A stretch of DNA of 64,000 nucleotides from Rubrivivax sp. (GTDB lineage: Bacteria > Pseudomonadota > Gammaproteobacteria > Burkholderiales > Burkholderiaceae_C). The position numbers were made by a program, and so were the translations under genes. How positions within the stretch are numbered: the first letter of the stretch is position 1; every line of letters starts with the position of its first letter. Below are positions 52,877 to 62,741 of the stretch, one piece after another. The notes under the pieces were generated by a model. The model made no database searches and was not told the DNA's origin. It saw nothing but the letters and a program-made list of their open reading frames with translations. The DNA is taken from the NCBI GenBank assembly GCA_030681795.1, contig JAUXRG010000044.1, positions 45,943 to 109,942 on the forward strand. The letters run 5' to 3'.

Positions 52877-53602
52877 ATGGCCGGTCATTCCAAATGGGCC
52901 AACATCCAGCACCGCAAGGGCCGGCAGGATGAAAAACGCGGCAAGGCCTGGACGCGCGTGATCCGCGAGATCATGGTCGCGGCGCGCCTGGGCGGCGGCG
53001 ACGCCACGGCCAACCCGCGCCTGCGCCTGGCCATCGAGAAGGCCAAGGCGGTGAACCTGCCGGTGGAAACCGTCAAGCGCAATATCGACAAGGCCACCGG
53101 CAACCTCGAAGGCGTGAACTACGAGGAGATCCGCTACGAGGGCTACGGCATCGGTGGCGCGGCCATCATCGTGGACTGCATGACCGACAACCGCGTGCGC
53201 ACGGTGGCCGAGGTGCGCCACGCCTTTAGCAAGTACGGCGGCAACATGGGCACCGAGGGCAGCGTGGCCTTCCAGTTCAAGCATTGCGGGCAGTTGATCT
53301 TCGCGCCCGGCACGAGCGAGGACAAGGTGATGGAAGTGGCGCTGGAAGCCGGCGCCGACGACGTGCTCACCGACGAGGACGGCGCCGTCGAGGTGCTCAC
53401 CGCGCCCACCGGTTTCGAGGCCGTGAAGGCGGCGCTGGAAGCCGCCGGCCTCAAGCCGGAGGTGGCCGAGGTGACCTGGCGCGCAGAGAACGACATCGAA
53501 CTCGTCGGCGAGGACGCCGTGCGCATGCAGAAACTGCTGGACGTGATCGAGGATCTCGATGACGTCCAGGACGTGTTCCACAACGCCTTGCTGCCCGAGT
53601 GA
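52877..53602 (+). CDS. yebC: YebC/PmpR family regulator / translation factor
   Basis: The 241-residue protein starts [20 protein letters not shown], the hallmark of YebC, and continues with [40 protein letters not shown] and [20 protein letters not shown]. The family includes transcription regulators (PmpR) and factors that rescue ribosomes stalled on proline-rich stretches. Length is normal. GAGGAGCACAG lies before the ATG. The stop overlaps the GTG of purD (GTGA), so purD is coupled to it. Confidence 0.95.
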   Translation: MAGHSKWANIQHRKGRQDEKRGKAWTRVIREIMVAARLGGGDATANPRLRLAIEKAKAVNLPVETVKRNIDKATGNLEGVNYEEIRYEGYGIGGAAIIVDCMTDNRVRTVAEVRHAFSKYGGNMGTEGSVAFQFKHCGQLIFAPGTSEDKVMEVALEAGADDVLTDEDGAVEVLTAPTGFEAVKAALEAAGLKPEVAEVTWRAENDIELVGEDAVRMQKLLDVIEDLDDVQDVFHNALLPE

Positions 53603-54879
53603 AGGTCCTCGTCATCGGCGGCGGCGGCCGCGAGCACGCGCTGGCGTGGAAGCTGGCGCAGAGCGAGCGCGTGCAGATGGTCTTCGTCGCCCCCGGCAAC
53701 GGCGGCACGGCGGGCGACCCTGCGCTGCGCAACGTGCCCATCACCGACATCGCCGAGCTGGCCGATTTCGCCACTGCCGAGAAAGTGGCGCTCACGGTGG
53801 TCGGCCCCGAGGCGCCGCTGGCCGCCGGCGTGGTGGACCTGTTCCGTGCCCGCGGCCTGCGCATCTTCGGCCCCACGCAGGCCGCCGCGCAGCTCGAAAG
53901 CTCCAAGGCCTACGCCAAGGACTTCATGCAGCGCCATGGCATCCCGACCGCGCTGTATGCCACCTTCACCGACGCGCAAGCGGCGCATGCCCATGTGGAC
54001 GAGCATGGCGCGCCCATCGTCGTCAAGGCCGATGGCCTGGCCGCAGGCAAGGGCGTGGTGGTGGCCCTGACTGTGGCCGAGGCGCATGCGGCCATCGACG
54101 AGATGCTGGGCATCCACCACCCGGGCGTGCAGCCGGGCCGCGGCGGCGCACGGGTGGTGATCGAGGAATTCATGGCCGGCGAGGAAGCCAGCTTCATCGT
54201 CGTGTGCGATGGCCGCCACGTGCTCACCCTGGCCACCAGCCAGGACCACAAGCGCATCTTCGACGGCGACCTCGGCCCCAACACCGGTGGCATGGGCGCC
54301 TATTCGCCGGCGCCGGTGGTCACGCCCAACGTCCATGCGCGGGTGATGCAGGAGATCATCCACCCCACCATCGCCGGCATGGCCAAGGACGGCGTGCCGT
54401 TCACCGGTTTTCTCTACGCCGGGCTGATGCTCGACGAGCAGGGCCAGCCGCGCACCGTGGAGTTCAACTGCCGCCTGGGCGACCCCGAGGCTGAAGTCAT
54501 CCTGATGCGGCTCAAGAGCGACCTCTTCGAGCTGCTGATGCGCGCCACCGACGGCACGCTGGACCAGGCCGAGCTGCAGTGGGACCGCCGCGTCGCGCTG
54601 GGCGTGGTGATGGCCGCGCACGGCTACCCGGCCGCGCCGCGCCAGGGCGATGCCATCACCGGCCTGCCGGCCAGCACGCCCGAGCTGCAGGTCTTCCACG
54701 CCGGCACCACAGTGAACGACGGCGTGCTCGCCACCCACGGCGGGCGCGTGCTGTGCGTGACGGCGCTGGGCGACTCGGTGCGCCAGGCGCAGCAGCGCGC
54801 GCTCGAAGCCGTGCAGCAGATCCGCTTCGATGGCGCGCAGTGGCGCAACGACATCGGCCACCGCGCGATCAAGCATTGA
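53599..54879 (+). CDS. purD: Phosphoribosylamine-glycine ligase
   Basis: PurD joins phosphoribosylamine and glycine with ATP in purine synthesis. The 426-residue ATP-grasp enzyme starts at GTG 53599 ([20 protein letters not shown]) and shows [19 protein letters not shown], the ATP-binding [20 protein letters not shown] and the metal site [20 protein letters not shown]. Length is normal. It is coupled to yebC by overlap and followed by hemF after 40 bp. No other purine gene is nearby. Confidence 0.97.
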   Translation: MKVLVIGGGGREHALAWKLAQSERVQMVFVAPGNGGTAGDPALRNVPITDIAELADFATAEKVALTVVGPEAPLAAGVVDLFRARGLRIFGPTQAAAQLESSKAYAKDFMQRHGIPTALYATFTDAQAAHAHVDEHGAPIVVKADGLAAGKGVVVALTVAEAHAAIDEMLGIHHPGVQPGRGGARVVIEEFMAGEEASFIVVCDGRHVLTLATSQDHKRIFDGDLGPNTGGMGAYSPAPVVTPNVHARVMQEIIHPTIAGMAKDGVPFTGFLYAGLMLDEQGQPRTVEFNCRLGDPEAEVILMRLKSDLFELLMRATDGTLDQAELQWDRRVALGVVMAAHGYPAAPRQGDAITGLPASTPELQVFHAGTTVNDGVLATHGGRVLCVTALGDSVRQAQQRALEAVQQIRFDGAQWRNDIGHRAIKH

Positions 54880-54919
54880 GCACTTCCCCCTTGCGGCCGC
54901 GCGACAGGCCGAGCCCCCC

Positions 54920-55858
54920 ATGACCGACATCGCTGCCGTGCGCGACCGCCTGCTCGGCCTGCAGGGCCGCATCGTTGCGGCCCTGCAGGCCGAAGACGGC
55001 AAGGCCTTCCTCAGCGACGCCTGGCAACGGCCGCCGGGGGGGGCGCTGCAGGGCGACGGTCTGTCGCAACTCGTCGAAGAAGGCGGCCTGTTAGAGCGCG
55101 GCGGCTGCAATTTCAGCCATGTCAAGGGCGCCTGCCTGCCACCTTCGGCCACACAGCACCGCAGCGAGCTGGCCGGCGCGCCCTTCGAGGCACTGGGCGT
55201 CTCGCTGGTGATGCACCCGCGCAACCCCCATGTGCCCACGGTGCACATGAACGTGCGCCTGCTCGCGGCGTTCCCTGAAGGCCGCGAGCCCGTGACCTGG
55301 TTCGGTGGCGGCATGGACCTCACGCCCTACTACGGCTTCGATGAGGACGCGCGCCACTTCCACCGTGTTTGCGCCGACGCGCTGGCACCCTTCGGCGCCG
55401 ACAAATACCCGCGCTTCAAGGCCTGGTGCGATGAGTACTTCTTCCTCAAGCACCGCAGCGAGCCCAGAGGCATCGGTGGCATTTTCTTCGACGATTTCAA
55501 CGAGGGCGGCTTCGACGCGGGCCTGGCCATGCTGCGCGCCGTGGGCGATGCCTTCGTGCCGGCCTATCTGCCCATCGTGCAGCGCCGCCGCGACACGCCC
55601 TACGGCGAGCGCGAACGCGACTTCCAGGCCTACCGGCGCGGCCGTTACGTCGAGTTCAACCTGGTGTGGGACCGCGGCACGCATTTCGGCCTGCATGGCG
55701 GCGGGCGCACCGAGAGCATCCTGATGAGCATGCCGCCGATCGTGAAGTGGCGCTACGACTGGCACCCCGAGCCCGGCAGCCCCGAGGCGCGGTTGACCGA
55801 ATATTTCCTGCAAGCCCGCGACTGGCTTGATGAACCCCGACCCCATGCACCCGCATAG
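54920..55858 (+). CDS. hemF: Oxygen-dependent coproporphyrinogen III oxidase
   Basis: HemF decarboxylates coproporphyrinogen III with O2 in haem synthesis in the cytosol. The 312-residue product shows [60 protein letters not shown] and [20 protein letters not shown], the strongly conserved HemF blocks with the active-site His and Asp. ATG 54920 is used; the ORF extends 90 bases into purD. Its presence points to aerobic growth. nadD overlaps its end by 29 bp. Confidence 0.97.
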   Translation: MTDIAAVRDRLLGLQGRIVAALQAEDGKAFLSDAWQRPPGGALQGDGLSQLVEEGGLLERGGCNFSHVKGACLPPSATQHRSELAGAPFEALGVSLVMHPRNPHVPTVHMNVRLLAAFPEGREPVTWFGGGMDLTPYYGFDEDARHFHRVCADALAPFGADKYPRFKAWCDEYFFLKHRSEPRGIGGIFFDDFNEGGFDAGLAMLRAVGDAFVPAYLPIVQRRRDTPYGERERDFQAYRRGRYVEFNLVWDRGTHFGLHGGGRTESILMSMPPIVKWRYDWHPEPGSPEARLTEYFLQARDWLDEPRPHAPA

Positions 55859-56459
55859 TCGCATCGGCCTGTTCGGCGGCACCTTCGACCCCGTGCACCA
55901 GGCCCATGTGGCGCTGGCGCACGCGGCGCTGGCCGCGCTGCGGCTGGACGAAGTGCGCTGGATCCCCGCGGGGCAGCCCTGGCAAAGGGAGCCCGGTGTG
56001 ACTGCCGCTGCGCACCGCGAGGCCATGGTGCGTCTGGCCATTGCCCACGAGCCGCGCTTCGTGCTCGACCGCATCGAGCTGGCGCGCAGCGGCCCGAGCT
56101 ACACACTGGACACGGTGCGTGCCCTGACGGTGGTGCAGCCCCACACGCAGTGGGTGCTCATCATCGGCCAGGACCAGTACGCCGGCCTGCACACCTGGCG
56201 TGACTGGCAGCAGCTGCTCGGCCTGGTGACACTGGCGGTGGCCAACCGCCCCGGCGTGCAGCGTGCCGTTGCACCCGAGGTGCAGGCCTTCGCCCACCGC
56301 GTCGTGCCACTGCCCATGCTGGACATCTCTGCCACCGACATCCGCCGTCGCGTGAGCGAGGGGCAAGACATTTCGCAACTGGTGCCGCCCACGGTGGCGC
56401 GCTATATTGAATCTCATGGGCTCTACCGCACCGCGGGCCGGTCTCAAACTAGGAGCTGA
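55830..56459 (+). CDS. nadD: Nicotinate-nucleotide adenylyltransferase
   Basis: NadD adenylates nicotinate mononucleotide for NAD synthesis. The 209-residue protein has the nucleotidyltransferase signature [60 protein letters not shown] and the C-terminal [20 protein letters not shown]. The start is ATG 55830 inside hemF, or ATG 55842 as alternative; the track's 55827 is a TTG. rsfS starts immediately after its stop, a common pairing. Confidence 0.95.
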   Translation: MNPDPMHPHSRIGLFGGTFDPVHQAHVALAHAALAALRLDEVRWIPAGQPWQREPGVTAAAHREAMVRLAIAHEPRFVLDRIELARSGPSYTLDTVRALTVVQPHTQWVLIIGQDQYAGLHTWRDWQQLLGLVTLAVANRPGVQRAVAPEVQAFAHRVVPLPMLDISATDIRRRVSEGQDISQLVPPTVARYIESHGLYRTAGRSQTRS

Positions 56460-57137
56460 ATGGACATCCGCAAACTGCAACGCGCCATCGTCGATGGTCT
56501 GGAAGACGTCAAGGCGCAACACATCACCGTGTTCAACACCGAGCACCTGTCGTCGATGTTCGAGCGCGTGATCATCGCCTCGGGCACCAGCAACCGCCAG
56601 ACCAAGGCCCTGGCCGCCAGCGTGCGCGACGCGGTCAAGTCGCGCGGCTTCCCGGTGCTCAGCACCGAGGGCGAGGACAACGGCGAGTGGATCATCGTGG
56701 ACTGCGGCGCCGCCGTGGCGCACATCATGCAACCCGCCATCCGCGAGTACTACCACCTGGAAGAGATCTGGGGCGGCAAGTCCGTGCGCATGAAGGTGGG
56801 TGCGGTGAACACCAAGCTCGTGAAGGCCAGCGAACCCGGGCCCGCACGCAAGACGGCCGCGGCGGGCAAGCCAGCCTTCAAGCAGCCTGCGGCCAAGGCG
56901 CCGGCTGCGAAGAAGGCTGCGGCCGGCAAGATGGCCGGCAAGAGGGCCGGCAACGCCGCTGACAAGACGGCTGCCAAGTCCTCGGGCAAGCCCCCGGTCA
57001 AGTCGCCCACGCGCAAGGCCGCAGACAAGTCGGCGGCCTACCAGCGCGTCGGTGCGCGGCGCCCCACGGGCAAGACCATGTCGACCCAGACCGTCGCCCG
57101 CAAGACCCCCGCGCGCAAGACGCCGCGCAGCGCCTGA
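56460..57137 (+). CDS. rsfS: Ribosomal silencing factor RsfS with a basic tail
   Basis: RsfS binds uL14 and blocks subunit joining when nutrients fall. Residues 1-115 are the normal domain: [59 protein letters not shown] and [12 protein letters not shown]. The protein then runs on for about 105 residues of Lys, Ala and Pro ([34 protein letters not shown]), like the histone H1-like tails of betaproteobacterial DNA- or RNA-binding proteins. Usual RsfS is about 110-130 residues. It starts right after nadD and precedes rlmH by 4 bp, so the set is co-transcribed. Confidence 0.95.
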   Translation: MDIRKLQRAIVDGLEDVKAQHITVFNTEHLSSMFERVIIASGTSNRQTKALAASVRDAVKSRGFPVLSTEGEDNGEWIIVDCGAAVAHIMQPAIREYYHLEEIWGGKSVRMKVGAVNTKLVKASEPGPARKTAAAGKPAFKQPAAKAPAAKKAAAGKMAGKRAGNAADKTAAKSSGKPPVKSPTRKAADKSAAYQRVGARRPTGKTMSTQTVARKTPARKTPRSA

Positions 57138-57141
57138 GGCG

Positions 57142-57621
57142 GTGAAGCTGCGGGTGGTGGCGGTAGGCCAGCGCCAGCCGGCCTGGGCGGATGAAGCCTG
57201 GGCCGATTTCGCCAAGCGCTTTCCACCCGAGATGCGGCTGGAGCTCAAGGCGCTGAAGGCCGAGCCGCGTGGCTCGGGCGGGGGCGGCAAGACCGCCGCG
57301 CAGTGCATGGCCGCCGAAGCCCAGCGCATCGAAGCGGCCCTGCCCAAGGGCGCGCGGCGCGTGGTGCTCGATGAACAAGGCACGCGCACGACGACCGCTG
57401 CGCTGGCCGAGCGCATGCGTGCCTGGCGTGACGGTGGCTGTGACGTGGCCCTGCTCATCGGTGGGCCGGATGGCTTGGACCCCGCCCTGAAGGCAGGCGC
57501 CGACGAAACCCTGCGCCTGAGCGACCTGACCCTGCCGCACGCCTTCGCGCGCGTGCTGCTGGCCGAGGCGCTGTACCGCGCCTGGTCCGTGCTCGAAGGG
57601 CATCCCTACCACCGCGAGTGA
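57142..57621 (+). CDS. rlmH: 23S rRNA (pseudouridine1915-N3)-methyltransferase RlmH
   Basis: RlmH methylates N3 of pseudouridine 1915 in helix 69 of assembled 70S ribosomes. The 159-residue SPOUT enzyme begins at GTG 57142 ([20 protein letters not shown]), 4 bases after the rsfS stop. It shows the SAM-binding knot [20 protein letters not shown] and the C-terminal [20 protein letters not shown] with the final HPYHRE. Length is normal. The rsfS-rlmH pair is widespread. Confidence 0.95.
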   Translation: MKLRVVAVGQRQPAWADEAWADFAKRFPPEMRLELKALKAEPRGSGGGGKTAAQCMAAEAQRIEAALPKGARRVVLDEQGTRTTTAALAERMRAWRDGGCDVALLIGGPDGLDPALKAGADETLRLSDLTLPHAFARVLLAEALYRAWSVLEGHPYHRE

Positions 57622-57684
57622 GGCCGCCGCCCGCCGCGCCGCCCCGGCCCCGGGCCCGGGCCATGGGCGATACACAATGGCCGC

Positions 57685-58299
57685 ATGCCCCTGCACGAGT
57701 TCATCTACCTCGCCTCGCAAAGCCCGCGCCGCACGCAGCTGCTGGACCAGCTGGGCGTGGCGCACCGGCCGCTGCGGCCCGACGCCGGCGAGAACGCCGA
57801 AGACCTGGAGGCCGAACATGCTGGCGAGCTGCCGCTGGACTATGTGCGCCGCGTGACGCTGCTCAAGCTGCGCGCAGCCCGCGCGCGGCTGCGGCGGCGC
57901 GGCCTGCCGAGCGCGCCCATCCTGTGTGCCGATACCACCGTGGCGCTGGGCCGGCGCATCCTGGGCAAGCCGCGCGACGACGGCGAGGCCGCCGAGATGC
58001 TGCGCGCGCTCTCGGGCCGCACGCACCGCGTGCTGACGGCCGTGGCGGTGAGTGCCGGCGCGCGCTCGCTGCTGGCCACCAGTATTTCGCGCGTGCGTTT
58101 TGCGGAACTCCCGCAGGCGACCATCCGCCGCTATGTGACCAGCGGCGAGCCGCAAGGCAAGGCCGGCGCCTACGCCATCCAGGGCCGCATCGCGGCCTGG
58201 GTCGAACATGTCGAAGGCAGCTACAGCGGCATCATGGGCCTGCCCCTGCACGAGACCCACACCTTGCTGTCGCGCGCCCGCGTGCGGCTGGAGCTCTAG
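57685..58299 (+). CDS. Maf family nucleoside triphosphate pyrophosphatase
   Basis: The 204-residue protein has the Maf signature IYLASQSPRRTQLLDQLGVA, ILCADTTVALGRRILGKPRD with the catalytic Asp, GRTHRVLTAVAVSAG and GAYAIQGRIAAWVEHVEGSY SGIMGLPLHET. Maf proteins hydrolyse dTTP, UTP or modified nucleotides and so keep wrong bases out of nucleic acids. The YhdE-like (dTTP/UTP) branch is likely from the overall form. It lies between rlmH and rng as in many Burkholderiales. Confidence 0.93.
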   Translation: MPLHEFIYLASQSPRRTQLLDQLGVAHRPLRPDAGENAEDLEAEHAGELPLDYVRRVTLLKLRAARARLRRRGLPSAPILCADTTVALGRRILGKPRDDGEAAEMLRALSGRTHRVLTAVAVSAGARSLLATSISRVRFAELPQATIRRYVTSGEPQGKAGAYAIQGRIAAWVEHVEGSYSGIMGLPLHETHTLLSRARVRLEL

Positions 58300-58305
58300 A
58301 ACGCC

Positions 58306-59787
58306 ATGCCTACGCAGGACATCCTCATCAACTGGTCGCCGCAGGAAACGCGCGTGGCGGTGGTGGAAAACGGCGCCATCCAGGAATTGCACATCGAGCG
58401 CACGCTGGAGCGCGGCATGGTCGGCAACGTCTATCTCGGCAAGGTCGTGCGCGTGCTGCCGGGCATGCAGAGCGCATTCGTCGACATCGGCCAGGAGCGC
58501 GCGGCCTTTCTGCATGTGGCCGATCTGCATGGCGGGCCGCCCAAATTCGAAGCCCGTGCCGAGACGCCGCTGGTGCCCATAGAGCGCCAGGTCTTCGAAG
58601 GCCAGACGCTCACCGTGCAGGTCATCAAGGACGCCATAGGCAGCAAGGGCGCGCGGCTGTCCACGCAGGTCAGCATCGCCGGGCGCATGCTCGTCTTCCT
58701 GCCGCAGGACAACCACATCGGGATCAGCCAGAAGATCGGCTCGCAGGAACTGCGTGAACAGCTGCGGGCCCGCATGCTGCTGCTCGCGGGCAGTGATCCG
58801 AACAACAGCGGCGGCGGCTTCATCCTGCGCACGAATGCCGAGGAAGCCAGCGACACCGAGCTCGCCGAGGACATCGCCTACCTGCGCCGCACCTGGGCCC
58901 TGATCCGCGAGCGTGCGCAGGCCAATCCAGCGGGCACGCTGCTGCATCAGGACCTGAACCTGGCCGAGCGCGTGCTGCGCGACATGGTCAACGAATCCAC
59001 GCTCACGATCCGCATCGATTCGAAGCAGCAATGCGACGCGCTCAAGGCCTTCGGCGAAACCTACATGCCGCGCGCCGTGGACAAGCTGGAGCACTACCGC
59101 GGCGAGCGGCCGATCTTCGATCTCTTCGGCATCGAGGAAGAGATCGAGCGCGCGCTGGCCCGGCGCGTCGAGCTCAAGAGCGGGGGCTATCTGATCATCG
59201 ACCAGACCGAGGCGCTGACCACCGTGGACGTCAACACCGGTGGTTTCGTGGGCGCGCGCAACTTCGAAGACACCATCTTCAAGACCAACCTCGAGGCGGC
59301 GGGCTCGATCGCGCGGCAGATGCGGCTGCGCAACCTGGGCGGCATCATCATCGCCGACTTCATCGACATGCTGCGCGAAGACCACCAGCAGGCCGTGCTG
59401 GCCGAGCTGAAGAAGCAGCTCGCGCGCGACCGCACGCGGACCACGGTGAGCGGCTTCACGCAGCTCGGGCTGGTGGAGATGACGCGCAAACGCACGCGCG
59501 AGAGCCTGGCGCACATGCTGTGCGAACCCTGCCCCACCTGCCAGTGCCGCGGCCAGGTGAAGACCGCGCGCAGCGTGTGCTACGACATCCTGCGCGAGAT
59601 CCTGCGCGAGGCGCGCCAGTTCGCCCCCAAGGAATTCCGCGTCGTCGCCAGTGCGGCGGTGGTGGAGATGCTGCTCGACGAAGAGAGCGTGCACCTGGCG
59701 GGCCTGAGCGAATTCATCGGCCGGCCGATCTCGCTGAGCGCGGAGCCGACGATGAATCCGGAGCAGTACGACATTGTTCTGATGTAG
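58306..59787 (+). CDS. rng: Ribonuclease G
   Basis: RNase G is a single-strand-specific endonuclease that matures the 5' end of 16S rRNA and degrades mRNA. The 493-residue product (E. coli about 489) starts MPTQDILINWSPQETRVAVV. It has an S1 domain (GMVGNVYLGKVVRVLPGMQS), the catalytic region TTVDVNTGGFVGARNFEDTI with IIIADFIDMLREDHQ and the Zn-link CEPCPTCQCRGQVK. It lacks the long RNase E tail. It is 6 bp after maf and is the last gene before the integrated region. Confidence 0.96.
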   Translation: MPTQDILINWSPQETRVAVVENGAIQELHIERTLERGMVGNVYLGKVVRVLPGMQSAFVDIGQERAAFLHVADLHGGPPKFEARAETPLVPIERQVFEGQTLTVQVIKDAIGSKGARLSTQVSIAGRMLVFLPQDNHIGISQKIGSQELREQLRARMLLLAGSDPNNSGGGFILRTNAEEASDTELAEDIAYLRRTWALIRERAQANPAGTLLHQDLNLAERVLRDMVNESTLTIRIDSKQQCDALKAFGETYMPRAVDKLEHYRGERPIFDLFGIEEEIERALARRVELKSGGYLIIDQTEALTTVDVNTGGFVGARNFEDTIFKTNLEAAGSIARQMRLRNLGGIIIADFIDMLREDHQQAVLAELKKQLARDRTRTTVSGFTQLGLVEMTRKRTRESLAHMLCEPCPTCQCRGQVKTARSVCYDILREILREARQFAPKEFRVVASAAVVEMLLDEESVHLAGLSEFIGRPISLSAEPTMNPEQYDIVLM

Positions 59788-59820
59788 GGTTTCACGGCGT
59801 CTCACGCCGGCCCACTTGCC

Positions 59821-59866
59821 ACCCGCAAACCCGCATGAATGCTGGCGATTTCGGGTTTCGACGGGT
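59821..59866. repeat. Inverted repeat downstream of rng
   Basis: ACCCGCAAACCCG (59821-59833) and CGGGTTTCGACGGGT (59852-59866) can pair with one bulge around an 18-base loop, 34 bases after the rng stop. It may end the rng transcript; no T-run follows. The stretch up to 59906 shows no gene and is where the accessory region begins. Confidence 0.4.
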
Positions 59867-59906
59867 TTCTACGGCTCTTGAAGTCCCATCGTGTTCCACC
59901 AAAATC

Positions 59907-59938
59907 TGGTAGCTGGAATGGTAGCTAGCGTGGTAGCT
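59907..59938. repeat. Three TGGTAGCT repeats at 12-bp spacing (integrase arm sites?)
   Basis: TGGTAGCT occurs at 59907, 59919 and 59931, exactly 12 bp apart, just before the integrase start. Direct repeats of this sort next to a tyrosine integrase are usually arm-type binding sites, and the attachment core would lie close by. No duplicate core was found in the window. Confidence 0.6.
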
Positions 59939-59963
59939 GCGATCCGGTGCCAAGGAGGTGGAC

Positions 59964-61208
59964 ATGGCAGGAGATCGAGGTCGGTTGACGGACCTTCAGA
60001 TCCGGCACTGGGTCAGGGCTGGCGTGCCGATGGCCAAGGCTGACGGTGGCGGACTCACGTTCACGTTGTCGGCCGGCGGTGCGACAGGTTGGATCCTTCG
60101 CTACAGCCATGGTGGACGTCGACGCGAGCTCACCATCGGCCGCTATCCCGACATCAGCCTGGCCGATGCGCGCGGCATCGCCACCATCAAGCGCGCCGAG
60201 ATCATGCAGGGCCGCAACCCGGCGGCCGACAAGCAGAAGGCCAAGGCCACCGCGGCGAAGGACTGGACGGTACGCGAGCTGGTCAAGGACTACCGCGCCA
60301 AGAAGCTGGTCAGCCTGGCGCACAGCACCCAGGTCAGCTACGGCCGGCACCTCAAGCGCGTGGAGAAGAAGCTCGGCGCGCTGACCGTGCGCGAGATCGA
60401 GGCCTCCGACGTGGTCGCGCTCATCGAGGCGAGCTCGCTGACCTGGGGCGAATCGAACATGCTGCTGATCACCACCAAGTGCCTGTTCACGCACGCCTGC
60501 GGCAAGCGGTTGATCAACGTGAACCCGTGCCACGGGATCATGCTGTCGGCGTTGCTGGGCGAGCGGCCGCCGAAGCGCCAGCGGCTGATGCTGACGAGGG
60601 AGGAGCTGCACCTGCTGTTGAACGCCGGCATGCGCAGGCGTAACGCGCTGACCATCCGCATCCTGCTGGCCACCGCCGTGCGCAGCGCGGAGCTGTACCA
60701 GGCCCGGTGGGAGCACGTCGACCTGAACGAAGCGCAGTGGCACATCCCCAAGAGCAAGACCGGCGCGGCGATGGACATTCCACTCGCGCCAATCGTCGTG
60801 GACTGGTTCAAGGAGCTGCGCACGCTGGCCGGTGAGTCGGCCTATGTGCTGCCGGCCCACTCCCGTGGCCGAGCGGCACGGCGGGGCGGCGACACGCATG
60901 TCAGCAAGGACACCATTCGCGCGGCGATCGGCTACTGGCTCGATGCCGACAAGCCGGCGGTGCGCCGTTTCACGCCGCATGACCTGCGCAGCACGATGAA
61001 GTCGCACATGCGCTCGCTCGGCGTGCCGCGGGACATCTCGGAGATGTGCCTGAACCACAAGCTGTCGGGCGTGGAGGGCATCTACGACCGGCACACGTAC
61101 TTTGAGGAGCGAAAGGGCGCACTGGCGAAGTGGGCCGTTTTCCTTCTGGCGTGCGAGGTCGGCGACAACGTGACGCCCCTGATTCTGGCAAGGCGGGCCG
61201 CTGCGTGA
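59964..61208 (+). CDS. Tyrosine-type site-specific integrase
   Basis: The 414-residue recombinase has an N-terminal arm-binding domain of the DUF4102 type (GGATGWILRYSHGGRRRELT, IGRYPDISLADARGIATI), a core-binding SAM-like domain (VSYGRHLKRVEKKLGALTVR) and the catalytic domain. Its first Arg is in LLATAVRSAELYQARWEHVD, HxxR in FTPHDLRSTMKSHMRSLG, the second His in MCLNHKLSGVEG and the Tyr in IYDRHTYFEERKG. ATG 59964 has AGGAGG six bases upstream. It sits at the left edge of an accessory segment that goes on beyond the window. Confidence 0.93.
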   Translation: MAGDRGRLTDLQIRHWVRAGVPMAKADGGGLTFTLSAGGATGWILRYSHGGRRRELTIGRYPDISLADARGIATIKRAEIMQGRNPAADKQKAKATAAKDWTVRELVKDYRAKKLVSLAHSTQVSYGRHLKRVEKKLGALTVREIEASDVVALIEASSLTWGESNMLLITTKCLFTHACGKRLINVNPCHGIMLSALLGERPPKRQRLMLTREELHLLLNAGMRRRNALTIRILLATAVRSAELYQARWEHVDLNEAQWHIPKSKTGAAMDIPLAPIVVDWFKELRTLAGESAYVLPAHSRGRAARRGGDTHVSKDTIRAAIGYWLDADKPAVRRFTPHDLRSTMKSHMRSLGVPRDISEMCLNHKLSGVEGIYDRHTYFEERKGALAKWAVFLLACEVGDNVTPLILARRAAA

Positions 61209-61314
61209 GGGCAGCCGTGCGGCTATGCGCGCTATGGCGAGGTCCTGAACGAAGGAAGGGACTTGCCGGGCCCGGGGTCGGTGAGCCCAAATTGCGGCAT
61301 GGAAGGAACCTCGA

Positions 61315-61328
61315 CATTCGCACGAATG
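61315..61328. promoter_or_regulatory. Small palindrome upstream of the RloA-like gene
   Basis: CATTCG-CA-CGAATG is a perfect inverted repeat in the AT-richer 200-bp gap before the ATPase gene. Downstream TAATAT (61368-61373) could be a -10 box. An operator role is a guess. Confidence 0.3.
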
Positions 61329-61407
61329 GCGCTAAGAATATGAAAATTACGGACACCTATGCGTCTAATATGCAAGAATGGCTGAAATATTGTCCTAGGA
61401 GCCAGCC

Positions 61408-62727
61408 ATGTTGCTCGAGTTCCGAGTCCGCAACTTCCGTTCGATCCGCGACGAGCAGGCGCTGAGCCTGGTGGCTGCACCGTCCGACAAGGAACTAGCC
61501 GCCACGCACTTGGCGCCCACCGGCCTGAAGGTGCTACCGCATGCGGTTCGCTCGGCCGTGATCTACGGGCCCAACGCAAGCGGCAAGAGCACGCTGCTCT
61601 CCGCGCTGAACTACCTGCGCGCGATGGTGGCGGAGTCCGCCACGGTGGTGCAGCCGGGGCAGACCTACAACGTGCAGCCGTTCCGCCTGGATTCGCGCAC
61701 CGTGGACCAGCCCACCGAGTTCGAGATCAGCTTCCTGGTGGACGGCGTGCGCCACCAGTACAGCTTTGCCATGACGGCACAGCGCATCGTCAGCGAGCAG
61801 TTGATGGTGTGGCGCACCAGCAAGCCGACGCAGTGGTTCAGCCGGCGGCTGGACGAGAGCGGGGAGGGCTACGACTACGAGTTCAGTGCCTATCTCACGG
61901 GCCCGCGCAAGCTGTGGCAGGAGAGCACGCGCGCGAACGCCCTGTTCCTGTCGACCGCATCGCAGCTGAACAGCGAGTTGCTAGGCCCGGTCTTCCGATG
62001 GCTGGTGCAGGGCATCGTGGCGCTGCCGGCCGGTGCCATCGTCGACCATGCGTTCACCACGGCGCTGCTGGACAGCGCCGAGGGTCGCGGGGCGATCCGC
62101 GACTTCCTCGCCACCGCGGACATTTCGATCGCCGACGTGCAGGCTGTGCCGCGCAAGGGGCTGCGAGGCCAGTTCCTGTTCCAGCCCGGCGGCGTGGCGC
62201 AGGCACGGCAGGAGGAAGGCGAGTTCCTGTTTCCCGTCTTCGAGCACCGCACCGCGCACGGCGTGGCGAAGTTCGAACTGCACGAGGAATCGGAAGGGAC
62301 CCAGCGGCTCTTCAGCCTGGCTGCGCCCGTGCTCGATGTGCTGAAGCACGGCCGCGTGCTGGTTGTCGACGAGCTCGATCGCAGCCTGCACACCCTGCTG
62401 GTGCGCCGCCTGATCGGCATGTTCCATGACCCGGCGCTGAATCCAGCTGGCGCCCAGCTGATCTTCAGCACGCACGACACGTCGCTGCTGGACCACACGC
62501 TGTTCCGTCGCGACCAGGTCTGGTTCACCGAGAAGGACGAGAGCCAGGCAACGCGCCTGTATCCGCTCAGTGACTTCAGCCCGCGCAAGCACGAGGCCTG
62601 GGAGCGCGGCTATCTGATGGGCCGATACGGCGCAGTGCCGATGTTCCGCGACCTTCCGGACTCGGCGGCCTCGGTGACGGCGCCGCCCGCACCGGCACAG
62701 GTAGCAGGCTCGACGGTCGCCGCCTGA
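61408..62727 (+). CDS. RloA/AbiLi-like AAA ATPase (anti-phage)
   Basis: The 439-residue protein is an ABC-type AAA ATPase of the AAA_21/COG1106 group. It starts MLLEFRVRNFRSIRDEQALS and has Walker A in AVIYGPNASGKSTLLSALNY, the signature-like part ELHEESEGTQRLFSLAAPVL, Walker B in GRVLVVDELDRSLHTLLVRR and the His switch in LIFSTHDTSLLDHTLFR. With the RloB gene 14 bp downstream it forms the two-gene layout of RloAB/AbiL abortive-infection systems. It would sense phage and license the RloB effector. Cytosolic. Integrase linkage supports a defence role. Confidence 0.88.
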   Translation: MLLEFRVRNFRSIRDEQALSLVAAPSDKELAATHLAPTGLKVLPHAVRSAVIYGPNASGKSTLLSALNYLRAMVAESATVVQPGQTYNVQPFRLDSRTVDQPTEFEISFLVDGVRHQYSFAMTAQRIVSEQLMVWRTSKPTQWFSRRLDESGEGYDYEFSAYLTGPRKLWQESTRANALFLSTASQLNSELLGPVFRWLVQGIVALPAGAIVDHAFTTALLDSAEGRGAIRDFLATADISIADVQAVPRKGLRGQFLFQPGGVAQARQEEGEFLFPVFEHRTAHGVAKFELHEESEGTQRLFSLAAPVLDVLKHGRVLVVDELDRSLHTLLVRRLIGMFHDPALNPAGAQLIFSTHDTSLLDHTLFRRDQVWFTEKDESQATRLYPLSDFSPRKHEAWERGYLMGRYGAVPMFRDLPDSAASVTAPPAPAQVAGSTVAA

Positions 62728-62741
62728 GAGCCCCGCTCGCA

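Noticed and set aside
59874-59900. tRNA-like 3' end (TTGAAGTCCCATCGTGTTCCACCA) before the integrase
   Set aside because: It ends in CCACCA and resembles a T-arm, but the T stem does not pair and no D or anticodon arm lies upstream.
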